This document shows positions 49,343 through 58,825 of a DNA stretch of 64,000 nucleotides, piece after piece. The notes under the pieces are model-generated. The model ran no database searches, was not told the origin of the DNA, and worked only from the letters and a program-made list of their open reading frames with translations. This stretch comes from Croceicoccus sediminis (GTDB lineage Bacteria; Pseudomonadota; Alphaproteobacteria; Sphingomonadales; Sphingomonadaceae), in assembly GCF_007570835.1 (NCBI RefSeq), contig NZ_SUNC01000005.1, positions 124,001 to 188,000 on the forward strand, in the 5' to 3' direction. Each line of letters opens with the position of its first letter. Within the stretch, counting starts at the first letter, position 1. A program made the position numbers and the translations under genes.

Positions 49343-50245
49343 ATGGAACTTCGCCAGCTGCGCTATTTCGACGCCATCGCGACAGAGCAGAACTTCACCC
49401 GCGCGGCCGAGCGGCTGGGTATTTCGCAGCCCCCGCTCAGCAGGCAGATCCGCGCGCTGGAAGAAGAATTGGGCGTCGAACTGTTCTACCGCGACACGCG
49501 CCCGATCCGGCTGACCGAGGCGGGCCGCGTGTTTCAGCAACAGGCATCGCAGATCCTTGTCGCCACGGAACAGCTTCGCAAATCGATGGAGCGGCTGGGC
49601 GAAATGCCGGAAAAGCGTTTCGTCATCGGCGTCGTCGGGTCGATCATGCACGGCGCGATGCCCGATATCCTGCGCCGCTTCCGCGCCTTCGCCCCCGATG
49701 TCGAGCTGGAACTTGTTGAACTCACCACGCTGGACCAGGTCGCCGCGTTGAAGACGGGGCGGATCGATGCGGGACTGGGCCGCATCCGCATCGCCGATCC
49801 CGCCAACCGCCGCGAACTGCTCCACAAGGAACCGCTCGTCGTCGCGCTTCCGGCATCCAGCCCGCTGGGCGCGGCAGGAGAGCCGTTGTCGCTGCGCGAT
49901 CTCGCGGCGATCCCGCTGCTCGTCTATCCCAGCCAGCCGCGCCCCAGCTATGCCGATCAGGTCTTGTCGATCGTGCGCGACCGAGGCGTTACGCCGGTCA
50001 AGATCATCGAGGTCAGGGAAGTGCAGACCGCACTCGGCCTTGTCGCGGCCGATGTCGGCTATACCCTCGTCCCCCACTCGATGCGCCATTTCCAGAGCGA
50101 GGACATCGTCTATTGCCCGCTGCTCGACGAAAATGCCGTATCGCCCATCATCCTCAGCCAGCGCATGGCCGACGACAGCGTTCTTTCGCTGCGTTTCCGC
50201 CAGATCGCGCGCGAGGTGCTGTCTGGCGAAGGCGAAGCGGATTGA
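49343..50245 (+). CDS. catR: LysR-family regulator of the catechol operon
   Basis: A 300-residue LysR protein of the CatR/CatM/BenM group. The helix-turn-helix reads LRYFDAIATEQNFTRAAERL, then GISQPPLSRQIRALEEELGV; RPIRLTEAG and the effector domain with GIVGSIMHG-like VGVVGSIMHGAMPD follow. Such regulators activate cat genes with cis,cis-muconate. It diverges from catB. The start is ATG 49343. It converges with the TRAP transporter operon. Confidence 0.9.
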   Translation: MELRQLRYFDAIATEQNFTRAAERLGISQPPLSRQIRALEEELGVELFYRDTRPIRLTEAGRVFQQQASQILVATEQLRKSMERLGEMPEKRFVIGVVGSIMHGAMPDILRRFRAFAPDVELELVELTTLDQVAALKTGRIDAGLGRIRIADPANRRELLHKEPLVVALPASSPLGAAGEPLSLRDLAAIPLLVYPSQPRPSYADQVLSIVRDRGVTPVKIIEVREVQTALGLVAADVGYTLVPHSMRHFQSEDIVYCPLLDENAVSPIILSQRMADDSVLSLRFRQIAREVLSGEGEAD

Positions 50246-50263
50246 ACACGTGGATGACCTGCC

Positions 50264-51547
50264 TCAGCCCAGCACGCCCGGCAGCCACAGGGAAAGCGCA
50301 GGCACAGTGATGACGAGGAACAGGGCCACCAGAAGCGCAAGGTAGAACGGCCAGATCGTTTTCAGCGCCTGCCCGACCTCTATCCCCTGTGCCGCGCATC
50401 CCACGAACAGGACCGATCCGACCGGCGGCGTCAGCAGCCCGATGCCCAGCGCCAGCATCAGCATCATGCCGAACTGCACCGGGTCCATGCCCACCTGCAT
50501 GGCGATGGGCAGGAAGATCGGGGTCGTGATCAGGATCAGCGGCGCCATGTCCATGAACGTGCCCAGTACCAGCAGCATGAACGCGATCAGCAGCAGGGTC
50601 AGCAAGGGGCTGGTCATCGCCGGGGCCAATAGTTCCGCAAGCTGTGCAGGCGCCTGCAGCACGGCCAGGACCCAGCCGAACAGCGATGCCGTCGCGATGA
50701 TGAACATGACCATGATCGTGGTGCGCGCGCTGTTGACGAAGGCGGCCCGCATCCGCGCCATATCGAGATCGCGATAAAGCAAAACGCCGATCAGCAGCGT
50801 ATACGTGCAGGCGATGGCCGCGCTTTCGGTCGGGGTGAACACGCCTGCCAGAATGCCGAACAGGATGATCGCCGCCGTCAGGATGCCCGGAAAGGCGGAC
50901 ACGGCGGCCCGCAGCAGCGGACGCACGCCGGGAAAGCTGCCCCGTGGATAGCCGCGCCGAACGGCAACGATGGCCGCGACCACCATAAGACCAAGGCCGG
51001 TCAGGATGCCGGGCACTACGCCGCCCAGGAACAGGTCGCCGATGGAAATGCCGGTCCCCGCCGCGGTCGCGTAGATGATCATGTTGTGCGAAGGCGGGAT
51101 CAGCAGGCCCGTGATCGACGCGCTGGTCGATACGTTGACCGTATAGTCGGCATCGAAACCGCGCTTGCGCATTTCCGGCCCGATCGCCGATCCCATGGCC
51201 GAGGCGCTGGCTAGGGCAGAGCCCGACACCGCGCCGAACAGCATCGATGACAGAACCGTGACCTGCCCCAGCCCGCCGGGCGCGGCGCCCAGTGTCGATT
51301 CCGACAGGTTGACCAGACGCCGTGCAATACCGGCCTGGGTCATCAGTTCGCCCGCGAGGATGAACAGCGGGATCGCCATCAGCGTGAAGATGTTCACCCC
51401 CGCCGACATGCGCTGCGCCGCGACGACGAGCGGGATGTCGAGCGTAAAGAGGATCGCCGTGGCCGAAAGGAACAGCGAGATCGCAACCGGCACGCCGAGA
51501 TAGAGCATCACGGCCAGCAGGACGAGGAGGATCAGGATCAGAGTCAT
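50264..51547 (-). CDS. TRAP transporter large permease (DctM type)
   Basis: A 427-residue protein with about 12 membrane helices. ESTLGAAPGGLGQVTVLSSM, FGAVSGSALASASAMGSAIG and GLLIPPSHNMIIYATAAGTG are DctM-family marks. It forms the ion-coupled channel of a TRAP transporter with the small permease and binding protein upstream. The ATG overlaps the small-permease stop by four bases. It lies at the end of a six-gene operon with uronate genes, so glucuronate, galacturonate or a short oligouronide is the likely cargo. Confidence 0.94.
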   Translation of the reverse strand: MTLILILLVLLAVMLYLGVPVAISLFLSATAILFTLDIPLVVAAQRMSAGVNIFTLMAIPLFILAGELMTQAGIARRLVNLSESTLGAAPGGLGQVTVLSSMLFGAVSGSALASASAMGSAIGPEMRKRGFDADYTVNVSTSASITGLLIPPSHNMIIYATAAGTGISIGDLFLGGVVPGILTGLGLMVVAAIVAVRRGYPRGSFPGVRPLLRAAVSAFPGILTAAIILFGILAGVFTPTESAAIACTYTLLIGVLLYRDLDMARMRAAFVNSARTTIMVMFIIATASLFGWVLAVLQAPAQLAELLAPAMTSPLLTLLLIAFMLLVLGTFMDMAPLILITTPIFLPIAMQVGMDPVQFGMMLMLALGIGLLTPPVGSVLFVGCAAQGIEVGQALKTIWPFYLALLVALFLVITVPALSLWLPGVLG

Positions 51548-52029
51548 GCGCTGCCCGCGCTCCCTTCGATCTGCTCACCCCGGATCAGCTTCTGCATCGC
51601 GAAGACCGCCATCAGAGCGCCCGAAACCGGAATGACGAGATAGACCATGCCCCGGCTCAGCGGCAGGGTGGGAACGGCGTTGCCCCAAGTAGTGCCGACC
51701 AGGTTGCTGCCCAGGACCAGGATCAGGATACCGGCAAGAATGATCAGCAGGTTCGCCGTCTGGACCGCCCGTTTGCGCCACGGCTCCCTCAGGCTCATGA
51801 CGCCTTCGACGATGCGGATGTGAAACCCGTCGGCAATGCCCGATGCCGTGCCCAGAAAGGTCATCCAGATCATCAGCACGAGCGCGGTCTGTTCTGCCCA
51901 CGCCGGGCTATTGCCCAAAACGTAGCGGGCAAAGACCTGCCACGTCAGGATCGCCATCATCGATGCCAGCGCCAGCGCCGATGCCATCAGCAGCGTGCGG
52001 CTGATGGCCCTGAGTATCCGTTCAGCCAT
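51544..52029 (-). CDS. TRAP transporter small permease (DctQ type)
   Basis: A 161-residue protein with four membrane helices. ARYVLGNSPAWAEQTALVLM is the DctQ mark, and LGTASGIADGFHIRIVEGVM follows. It links the large permease and the binding protein. ATG 52029 (MAERILRA) overlaps the binding-protein gene by eight bases; an upstream in-frame extension was not used. Confidence 0.9.
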   Translation of the reverse strand: MAERILRAISRTLLMASALALASMMAILTWQVFARYVLGNSPAWAEQTALVLMIWMTFLGTASGIADGFHIRIVEGVMSLREPWRKRAVQTANLLIILAGILILVLGSNLVGTTWGNAVPTLPLSRGMVYLVIPVSGALMAVFAMQKLIRGEQIEGSAGSA

Positions 52030-53026
52030 TTGCCTCTCCGCTGTTGCGGATGTCTTCGACCAGGCGGCGAAGTTCGGGCGTGTCCGCATATTGCGCCCAG
52101 ATGGGATGCATCAGTTGGCTGAAGGCGTCCTGATCCACGTCATCGACGATCTTGACGCCTGCCGCGGTCACGATTTCGCGCGACTGGACGACCTGGCGAT
52201 CCCAAAGCTCGCGCATGACCGGCACCGAGGCCGCCGCCGCCTGCACGACGGCATCCCGGTCCTGCGGCGAAAGCTTGTCCCAGCTGTGTTTCGACATGGC
52301 GAGGATTTCGGGTGCCATGACATGACGCGTCAGGCTGTAAACCGGCGCAACCTCGAAATGGCGCGAACTTTCGTAGGAGGGAAAGTTGTTCTCCGCCCCG
52401 TCGATCACGCCTTGCACCATGCCCTGATAGACTTCGCCATAGGCCATCGGCGTGGCATTGCCGCCCATCGCCTCGATCATGCTGACGAACAGGTCCGACG
52501 TCTGCACCCGGATCTTGAGACCCGCCATGTCGGCAGGTTCGCGCACGGCGCGGTCCACGGTGTAGATCGAACGCGCACCGCTGTCGTAGAAGGCCAGACC
52601 GATCAGCCCGTGGCGCGACAGGCCCGAAAGGATCGCGCGGCCGGGCGCGCCGTCCATCGCGGCACGCATGTGCGCGATGGAATGGAACAGGAAAGGCAGG
52701 GAGGGGACCAGCGTTTCCGGCACCAGAACGTTCAGCGGCGCGGAATTGATGCGGATGAAATCGATACCGCCCAGCTGCGCCAGTTCCAGCGTATCGCTCT
52801 GCCCGCCAAGCTGTTCGGACGGATAGACGTCGACCGCCAGACGCCCGTCGGTCAGGCGCGAAAGCTCTGCCGCGAAGAAGCGTAGCGCCGCAACGGTCGG
52901 ATAGTTTTCCGGCTGGCTGTCCGCGGCCATCAGCGCGCGCGGACCGGCACTGCACCCGCCCAGCGCAGCCATCGTTCCGAAAGCGCCAGCCGCCAGCATC
53001 GCGGCGCGTCGGTTCATGCGTATCAT
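52022..53026 (-). CDS. TRAP transporter substrate-binding protein (DctP type), lipoprotein-like
   Basis: A 334-residue periplasmic binding protein. The N terminus has RR at residues 6-7 and a lipobox LGGC with C25, so it may be tethered to the membrane; most DctP proteins are free. DctP marks are VDVYPSEQLGG, GLKIRVQTSDLFVSMIEAMG, MAYGEVYQGMVQGVIDGAEN and the conserved Arg in KIRVQ that binds a carboxylate, as expected for uronates. It follows uxuB by four bases. Confidence 0.92.
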   Translation of the reverse strand: MIRMNRRAAMLAAGAFGTMAALGGCSAGPRALMAADSQPENYPTVAALRFFAAELSRLTDGRLAVDVYPSEQLGGQSDTLELAQLGGIDFIRINSAPLNVLVPETLVPSLPFLFHSIAHMRAAMDGAPGRAILSGLSRHGLIGLAFYDSGARSIYTVDRAVREPADMAGLKIRVQTSDLFVSMIEAMGGNATPMAYGEVYQGMVQGVIDGAENNFPSYESSRHFEVAPVYSLTRHVMAPEILAMSKHSWDKLSPQDRDAVVQAAAASVPVMRELWDRQVVQSREIVTAAGVKIVDDVDQDAFSQLMHPIWAQYADTPELRRLVEDIRNSGEANG

Positions 53027-53030
53027 GTGG

Positions 53031-54401
53031 TCATACCAGATCGCGCCACTTGCCGACGATGAAGTCGGTTTCGGCGTCAGATGGGGTCCATGCAGACCGT
53101 ATCAGTCCGGTCGCGCCGAAGACGGCCCGGACCGCCTCTGTCCCCGGCCCATCGGCACACGCCGCCTGCAATTCGTCGACACGCGGATCGTCGACCGTGC
53201 GCACCTTGCCGCTGGCGTGATGCAGCCAGTGGGCGATGCCCGTCAGGATCGCTTCGCAAAGGCCGTCGCCGGGATGTTCCGCCAGAACCTCCAGCCAGCG
53301 CTGGCCGATCTTCTGGCTGCCATCCATCGCGATCTGTTCCAGCCGGTGGTTCAGGGCCGGATTCTCGAACCGCTGCACCAGTTGCGCGGCGTAAGAGGCA
53401 AGATCCTGCCCCTCCCCCGCCTCGATCGTGGGCGCGGCTTCCTTCAACATCAGGCGCGTGACCAAGGTGCGCAGCTGCGGGTCTGCCACGGCTTCGTGCA
53501 CATAAGTATGGCCGCCATCCAGTCCCGCATAGGCGAGGAGCGAATGCGCGCCGTTCAGCATCCGCAGTTTGGCGGTTTCGTACGGTGCGACATCGTCCAC
53601 GATCTGCACGCCCTGCGTTTCCCAGGCGGGACGCGGACCGGCGAAATCGTCCTCGATCACCCACTGGCTGAAACCTTCGGTGAAGATCGCACCTTCGTCG
53701 CGCAGCCCGATCCGCCGTTCAAGCGCATCGAGATCATCGGCCGACGGGGCCGGCACGATGCGGTCGACCATGCTGTCGGGCGTGGTGCAGTGACCGTCGA
53801 ACCATTCGCGCAAGTCAGGCACCCTGGCATCGATCCAGTCGCGCATCAGGCGGCCCAGCTGCTTGCCGTTGCCGGACAGGTTGTCGCAGCTCAACAACGA
53901 AAGACCCGGCAGCCCGGCGGCCCGGCGCTGTTCAAGCGCGTCGCACAGCATGGGGTAGAAACCTGCCTCGGCCATGCCGAGGTCGAGCGAGCCGTCGAGC
54001 GCGCGGCAATAGCCCTTTTCGGTCACGGTGAACGTGACGATGTGGCACGTCGCGCTGGCGATCTGCGCCACGATGGCGTCCCGGTCTTCTCCGGCGACGA
54101 GGACGTTCGCGATCGCCCCGATTACGCGCGTGTCGCTGCCCTCGCCGGTCCGCTCGGTCAGGGTATAGAGCGAGTCCTGCGGGTTGAGCTGATCCGCAAC
54201 CGTAGCCGAGCGCATCGAAACGCCCGTGATCATCCACGGCGCACCGTACTCGCGGTTGCAGGCGTCGGTGAAGGCCGCCTGGTGCGCGCGGTGAAATGCC
54301 CCGATGCCGAAGTGGACTATGCTGGGCGCGGCCGCGCGGTCATAGGCGGGCACGGCAACGTCATCGGGCAGCTGACCGATCGTATCCTGCGACAGCCTCA
54401 C
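53031..54401 (-). CDS. uxuB: Fructuronate reductase (mannitol dehydrogenase family)
   Basis: A 456-residue long-chain NAD-dependent dehydrogenase that reduces D-fructuronate to D-mannonate. The NAD site begins IVHFGIGAFHRAHQAAFTDA, and the catalytic Lys/Asn/His are in KLRMLNGAHSLLAYAG. The family also holds mannitol 2-dehydrogenase and tagaturonate reductase; uxaC before it and manD nearby point to fructuronate. The start is a GTG overlapping the uxaC stop (GTGA). Confidence 0.9.
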   Translation of the reverse strand: MRLSQDTIGQLPDDVAVPAYDRAAAPSIVHFGIGAFHRAHQAAFTDACNREYGAPWMITGVSMRSATVADQLNPQDSLYTLTERTGEGSDTRVIGAIANVLVAGEDRDAIVAQIASATCHIVTFTVTEKGYCRALDGSLDLGMAEAGFYPMLCDALEQRRAAGLPGLSLLSCDNLSGNGKQLGRLMRDWIDARVPDLREWFDGHCTTPDSMVDRIVPAPSADDLDALERRIGLRDEGAIFTEGFSQWVIEDDFAGPRPAWETQGVQIVDDVAPYETAKLRMLNGAHSLLAYAGLDGGHTYVHEAVADPQLRTLVTRLMLKEAAPTIEAGEGQDLASYAAQLVQRFENPALNHRLEQIAMDGSQKIGQRWLEVLAEHPGDGLCEAILTGIAHWLHHASGKVRTVDDPRVDELQAACADGPGTEAVRAVFGATGLIRSAWTPSDAETDFIVGKWRDLV

Positions 54402-55807
54402 AGCCGGTAAGCCGACTTGGCGAAGTTGTAGGCCAGGTCACTGGCCAGTTCGGCCGCTTCCCAGTCTTCCAGCCGGTGTTCGGCCACCAGTTCGGCGAGA
54501 AAACCGCAATCGATCCGCCGCGCGAGGTCATGCCGGGCCGGGATCGAGAGGAAGGCGCGCGTGTCGTCGTTGAAGCCGACCGTATTGTAGAAGCCGGCCG
54601 TCTCCGTCACCATCCGGCGATAGCGGCGCATGCCTTCGGGGCTGTCATGGAACCACCACGCGGGGCCGAGTTTCAGCACCGGATAATGCCCCGCCAAGGG
54701 CGCCAGCTCGCGGGCATAGCTCGATTCGTCGAGCGTGAAGACAATGACGCTGAGCCGCGGATCGTTGCCATACTTTGCCAGCAGCGGGTGCAGCGCGCGC
54801 ACGTATTCGGTCCGCACCGGGATATCGGCGCCCTTGTCCCGGCCGAACCGTTCGAAAAGCTGCGGGTTGTGGTTGCGGAAGGAACCGGGGTGGATTTGCA
54901 TGACCAGCCCGTCGTCGATGCTCATCCCGGCCATTTCGGTCAGCATCTGCGCGCGGAACAGTTCCGCATCCGCCGGGCTGACGTCCTGTTCCTGCACGCG
55001 CGCAAACAGCGCCTCGCATTCGGCGGGCGACAGATCGGCGGTCATCGCGGTCGGGTGGCCATGATCGGTCGAAGTTGCGCCCATCCGCTTGAAGAATTCG
55101 CGCCGCTGGCGATGCGCGGCAAGATAGCCTTGCCAGGTCGTGCAGTCCTCGCCGGTCAAGTCGCTGAAGGCCGCGAGATTGTTGCCGAAGCCGTCGAATT
55201 CGGGATCGACCACCGGGTCCGGGCGATAGGCGGTGATGACGCGCCCGGTCCAGCCGCTGTCCCGGATCTGCGCGTGGCTTTCCAGCGTGTCGAGCGGTGC
55301 CTCGGTCGTGGCGATGACTTCTATGTTGAAGCGGTCGAACAGCGCGCGGGGACGGAAGGAATCCTGCTGCAGGCTGTCGGTGATGCGGTCGTAGTAGAGA
55401 TCGGCCGTTTCGGCCGTGAGCAGCCGGTCCAAACCGAAAACCTCGCTGAACACCCAGTCCAGCCAGATGCGCGAAGGCGTGCCGCGAAACAGGTGGTAAT
55501 GGGATGCCAGAACGCGCCACGCCTCGCGCGGGTCGGCTGCGGCACCGCCGGACTTTGGCCGAACGCCCAGGTCTTCCATCGCAAGGCCCTGCGAATAGAG
55601 CATGCGCAGAACATAATGGTCCGGGACGAGCAGAAGTTCGGTCGCGTTCCCGAAATGCTCGTCACGCGCGAACCACGAAGGATCGGTATGACCATGAGGA
55701 CTGATGATCGGCAGGTCGCAGACGGACTTGTACAGGTCGCGTGCAATGCCGCGTACCGATGCATCCGCCGGAAACAGGCGGTCGGGATGAAGTTCCAGCT
55801 TGGGCAT
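54398..55807 (-). CDS. uxaC: Glucuronate isomerase (uronate isomerase)
   Basis: A 469-residue amidohydrolase-fold enzyme that converts D-glucuronate to D-fructuronate, and usually D-galacturonate to D-tagaturonate. LPIISPHGHTDPSWFARD has the metal histidines, AWWFHDSPEGMRR and FYNTVGFNDDTRAFLSIPAR are UxaC marks. Length is normal. It lies 29 bases after the GntR regulator and starts the enzyme part of the operon. Confidence 0.95.
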   Translation of the reverse strand: MPKLELHPDRLFPADASVRGIARDLYKSVCDLPIISPHGHTDPSWFARDEHFGNATELLLVPDHYVLRMLYSQGLAMEDLGVRPKSGGAAADPREAWRVLASHYHLFRGTPSRIWLDWVFSEVFGLDRLLTAETADLYYDRITDSLQQDSFRPRALFDRFNIEVIATTEAPLDTLESHAQIRDSGWTGRVITAYRPDPVVDPEFDGFGNNLAAFSDLTGEDCTTWQGYLAAHRQRREFFKRMGATSTDHGHPTAMTADLSPAECEALFARVQEQDVSPADAELFRAQMLTEMAGMSIDDGLVMQIHPGSFRNHNPQLFERFGRDKGADIPVRTEYVRALHPLLAKYGNDPRLSVIVFTLDESSYARELAPLAGHYPVLKLGPAWWFHDSPEGMRRYRRMVTETAGFYNTVGFNDDTRAFLSIPARHDLARRIDCGFLAELVAEHRLEDWEAAELASDLAYNFAKSAYRL

Positions 55808-55836
55808 GTGTCAGTCCGTTAGAGTATCCGCGCTCG

Positions 55837-56592
55837 TCAGGCGGTTACGCGGGAAAAGCGTTCGCGGCGGGCCTGCATATTGCGACGCGCCTCGTCCACG
55901 AAGCGCTGCTCGGTCGCGAACAGCAGGCTTTCGAGCACCTGCGAAAGGTGCCCGCGCATCGCGTTGCGTGCCGCCTTCGGATCGCGCGCCTTCAGCGCAT
56001 TGAGGATCGCGGTATGTTCATCGACGATGGGCTTGATGTTGGCATGGCGCGCCTTTTCGTGGAGCAGAGCCGCCTCGCGCGAGGTGCGCCGCAGACCCCA
56101 CAACCGTTCGACCGCATCGAACAGGGCGTTGTTGCGCGCCGCCTTCGCGATCGCGAGATGGAACGCGGCATCGGCTTCTTCCTTGCCGTCCGCGGTCTCG
56201 TTCTCCTGTTCGATCTGGTCGACCAGTTCTTCCAGTTCGCGCAGTTCCTCGTCGGTGATCTGTGCTGCGGCAAGGGCCGCCACTTCGCTTTCAACGAGCA
56301 GACGTGCCTCTGTCAGTTCGATGGCGGACACGTCTTCCTCGCTGTCCAATTCCGCCTGGGACGCGGAGAGAACATAGACGCCGGACCCCACGCGCACTTC
56401 GACGAGCCCCTGCACTTCCAGCGCGATAATCGCCTCGCGGATGACCGGACGGCTGACCTGGTATTGCACGGCAAGATCGCGTTCGGCCGGAAGCCGCGCA
56501 CCGACGGCGAAAGTACCGTCCTGGATTTCCGAAATGATCTTGGCCGCGATTTCCTTGTAGAGGCGAGGCGCAGAACGCGGGGCTGTCGGCAT
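55837..56592 (-). CDS. GntR-family (FadR subfamily) regulator of uronate genes
   Basis: A 251-residue regulator. The winged helix-turn-helix reads LPAERDLAVQYQVSRPVIRE and is followed by the helical FCD ligand domain from about residue 90 (ARLLVESEVAALAA, with FHLAIAKAARNNALFDAVE). FadR-type GntR proteins such as UxuR and ExuR control uronate genes and respond to a sugar acid. It heads the operon gntR-uxaC-uxuB-TRAP and diverges from manD. Operator-like sites lie at 56605-56617, just before its ribosome site, and at 56628-56640. Confidence 0.92.
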   Translation of the reverse strand: MPTAPRSAPRLYKEIAAKIISEIQDGTFAVGARLPAERDLAVQYQVSRPVIREAIIALEVQGLVEVRVGSGVYVLSASQAELDSEEDVSAIELTEARLLVESEVAALAAAQITDEELRELEELVDQIEQENETADGKEEADAAFHLAIAKAARNNALFDAVERLWGLRRTSREAALLHEKARHANIKPIVDEHTAILNALKARDPKAARNAMRGHLSQVLESLLFATEQRFVDEARRNMQARRERFSRVTA

Positions 56593-56604
56593 CTGGAATT
56601 CCTT

Positions 56605-56617
56605 TTGGCCTTACCGA
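56605..56617. promoter_or_regulatory. GntR (FadR-type) operator-like site 1, gntR side
   Basis: TTGGCCTTACCGA fits the TTGG-N5-ACCAA form used by FadR/PdhR/LldR-type regulators with one changed arm base. It ends 13 bases before the gntR start codon, where binding would block its own translation start region. Confidence 0.45.
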
Positions 56618-56627
56618 TTGTTAAGAA

Positions 56628-56640
56628 CTTGACAGACCAA
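56628..56640. promoter_or_regulatory. GntR (FadR-type) operator-like site 2, manD side
   Basis: CTTGACAGACCAA reads TTGGTCTGTCAAG on the other strand, close to a perfect TTGGTC-T-GACCAA. It starts 23 bases from site 1, about two helical turns, and lies 52 bases before the manD ATG. The pair can serve both divergent promoters. Confidence 0.45.
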
Positions 56641-56692
56641 ATTACGGACGTCAAGGACTGCATCACGTTATAGCCAAATTCCGGGGCCTCGC

Positions 56693-57901
56693 ATGAAAAT
56701 TCAATCCGCCAGAGTCATCGTCACTTGCCCCGGACGCAACTTCGTCACCTTGAAGATCGAAACCGACCAGGGCGTCTACGGGATCGGCGACGCCACGCTT
56801 AACGGGCGGGAGCTTTCGGTCGTCTCCTACCTTGAAGACCACGTGATCCCGTGCCTGATCGGCAAGGACCCCAGGCAGATTGAGGACATCTGGCAATACC
56901 TCTATCGCGGTGCGTACTGGCGGCGCGGTCCGGTGACCATGCGGGCCATTGCGGCGGTCGATGTTGCGCTGTGGGACATCAAGGCCAAGATGGCCGGAAT
57001 GCCACTTTATCAATTGCTTGGCGGGCGCAGCCGCGACAAGGTCATGGTCTATGGCCACGCCAATGGCAGCGACATTGCCGAAACCGTCGATGCGGTCGGC
57101 GAATATATCGATCTTGGCTACAAGGCGATCCGCGCCCAGACCGGCGTGCCGGGCATCAAGGATGCCTACGGCGTCGGGCGCGGCAAGCTGCATTACGAAC
57201 CTGCCGATGCGGAACTACCCTCGGTCACTGGCTGGGACACGCGCAAGGCGCTGAACTACGTGCCCAAGCTGTTCGAAAAGCTGCGCGATACTTATGGCTA
57301 TGACCATCACCTGCTGCACGACGGCCACCACCGCTATACCCCGCAGGAAGCTGCGAATTTGGGCAAGATGCTGGAGCCTTTCCAGCTGTTTTGGCTGGAA
57401 GATTGCACGGCCGCCGAAAACCAGGAAGCATTCAAGCTGGTGCGTCAGCACACCGTAACCCCGCTGGCCGTGGGTGAGATCTTCAATACGATCTGGGACT
57501 GCAAGGACCTGATCCAGAACCAGCTGATCGACTATATCCGCTGCACCATCGTGGGCGCCGGTGGCCTGACCCATTTGCGCCGCATCGCCGATCTTGCCGC
57601 GCTCTATCAGGTCCGCACCGGTTGCCACGGCGCGACCGACCTGTCCCCGGTCACCATGGGCTGCGCGCTGCATTTCGACACCTGGGTCCCCAATTTCGGT
57701 ATCCAGGAATACATGCGCCACACCGAAGCGACGGACGAAGTGTTCCCGCACGATTACAGCTTCGACGACGGTTATCTGCATTGCGGCGAAACGCCGGGCC
57801 ACGGCGTCGACATCGACGAGGAACTGGCAGCCAAATATCCGTACAAGCCGGCCTACCTGCCCATCGCGCGGCTGGAAGACGGCTCCATGTGGAACTGGTA
57901 A
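56693..57901 (+). CDS. manD: D-mannonate dehydratase, enolase superfamily
   Basis: A 402-residue enzyme that dehydrates D-mannonate to 2-keto-3-deoxygluconate. The superfamily fold differs from the usual UxuA. ManD of Novosphingobium aromaticivorans is the well-known example. Visible marks are the start [20 protein letters not shown], metal ligands in [17 protein letters not shown] and [10 protein letters not shown], and [20 protein letters not shown]. The older name is starvation-sensing protein RspA. It diverges from gntR and is followed by kdgK after three bases. Confidence 0.95.
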   Translation: MKIQSARVIVTCPGRNFVTLKIETDQGVYGIGDATLNGRELSVVSYLEDHVIPCLIGKDPRQIEDIWQYLYRGAYWRRGPVTMRAIAAVDVALWDIKAKMAGMPLYQLLGGRSRDKVMVYGHANGSDIAETVDAVGEYIDLGYKAIRAQTGVPGIKDAYGVGRGKLHYEPADAELPSVTGWDTRKALNYVPKLFEKLRDTYGYDHHLLHDGHHRYTPQEAANLGKMLEPFQLFWLEDCTAAENQEAFKLVRQHTVTPLAVGEIFNTIWDCKDLIQNQLIDYIRCTIVGAGGLTHLRRIADLAALYQVRTGCHGATDLSPVTMGCALHFDTWVPNFGIQEYMRHTEATDEVFPHDYSFDDGYLHCGETPGHGVDIDEELAAKYPYKPAYLPIARLEDGSMWNW

Positions 57902-57904
57902 GCC

Positions 57905-58825
57905 ATGCCTGACCGCCGCATCACCCTGATCGGCGAGGGCATGGTAGAGCTGCGCCAGGAAGCCGACTGCAGCTGCCGCGTCGGCCATGGCGGGGATACC
58001 CTGAACACCGCGATCCACATGGCCCGGCTGGGCTGCGACGTCGCCTACGCCACGGCACTGGGCGACGATCCCTTCAGCCGGACCTTGCGGGATAGCTGGT
58101 GCGGGGAAGGACTGGATTGTTCCACTGTCCTGACCGATCCGGACGCTCACGCAGGGCTCTACGCCATTACGCTAGATGCGAACGGCGAACGCAGCTTCAC
58201 CTACTGGCGCAGCGACAGCGCGGCACGAAGGCTGTTCGCGTTGCCGGACAGCGTGCAGCTGGCCGATATGATCGCGCAAGGCGATGCCATCGCCTTCTCC
58301 CTGATTTCGCTGGCGATCCTGCCCGATGACGGCAGAGAGTCTCTACTCGCTCTCGCGCGCAGGGTCAGCGATGCCGGGGGTCTGGTGGCTTTCGACGGGA
58401 ATTACCGCCCGGCGCTGTGGGAAGATAGCGCCACCGCCGCCCTTTGGCGCGACCGTGCGATCGCCATTTCCGGCATCGGCCTGCCCACGCTGGAGGACGA
58501 GACGGCGATGACCGGTCAGGCCACTGCCGAAGACGTCGCCGCGCATTGGGAAGGACTGGGCTGCGGCGAAGCGGTCGTGAAGATGGGGTCGCTCGGCTGC
58601 CGCGTTCCCGGCGGTGAGATCGTCGCCCCTGCCGCGCAGCTTGCCCCTGTCGATACCAGCGGGGCCGGCGATGCCTTCAACGCGGGTTACCTCGCCGCCC
58701 GGCTGAACGGCGACAGCCCCGTCGATGCCGCGCGCAAGGCGAATGCCTTGGCCGGGTGGACGATCATGCGCACGGGGGCGATACCTGCGCGTGACGACGC
58801 TGCGCCCTATCCGCCTGCCCTTTAG
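57905..58825 (+). CDS. kdgK: 2-keto-3-deoxygluconate kinase
   Basis: A 306-residue PfkB-family kinase that phosphorylates KDG to KDPG. GEGMVELRQEADCSCRVGHG and GGDTLNTAIHMARLG open it, and DTSGAGDAFNAGYLAARL holds the catalytic aspartate. KDPG aldolase, needed to reach pyruvate and glyceraldehyde 3-phosphate, is not in the window. The gene is co-transcribed with manD and its stop overlaps that of the convergent TIM-barrel gene. Confidence 0.93.
   Translation: MPDRRITLIGEGMVELRQEADCSCRVGHGGDTLNTAIHMARLGCDVAYATALGDDPFSRTLRDSWCGEGLDCSTVLTDPDAHAGLYAITLDANGERSFTYWRSDSAARRLFALPDSVQLADMIAQGDAIAFSLISLAILPDDGRESLLALARRVSDAGGLVAFDGNYRPALWEDSATAALWRDRAIAISGIGLPTLEDETAMTGQATAEDVAAHWEGLGCGEAVVKMGSLGCRVPGGEIVAPAAQLAPVDTSGAGDAFNAGYLAARLNGDSPVDAARKANALAGWTIMRTGAIPARDDAAPYPPAL

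Noticed and set aside
50154-51578. Alternate minus-strand frame over the TRAP large permease
   Set aside because: Rich in Arg and Gly and lacking membrane helices, while the accepted frame gives a normal DctM protein.
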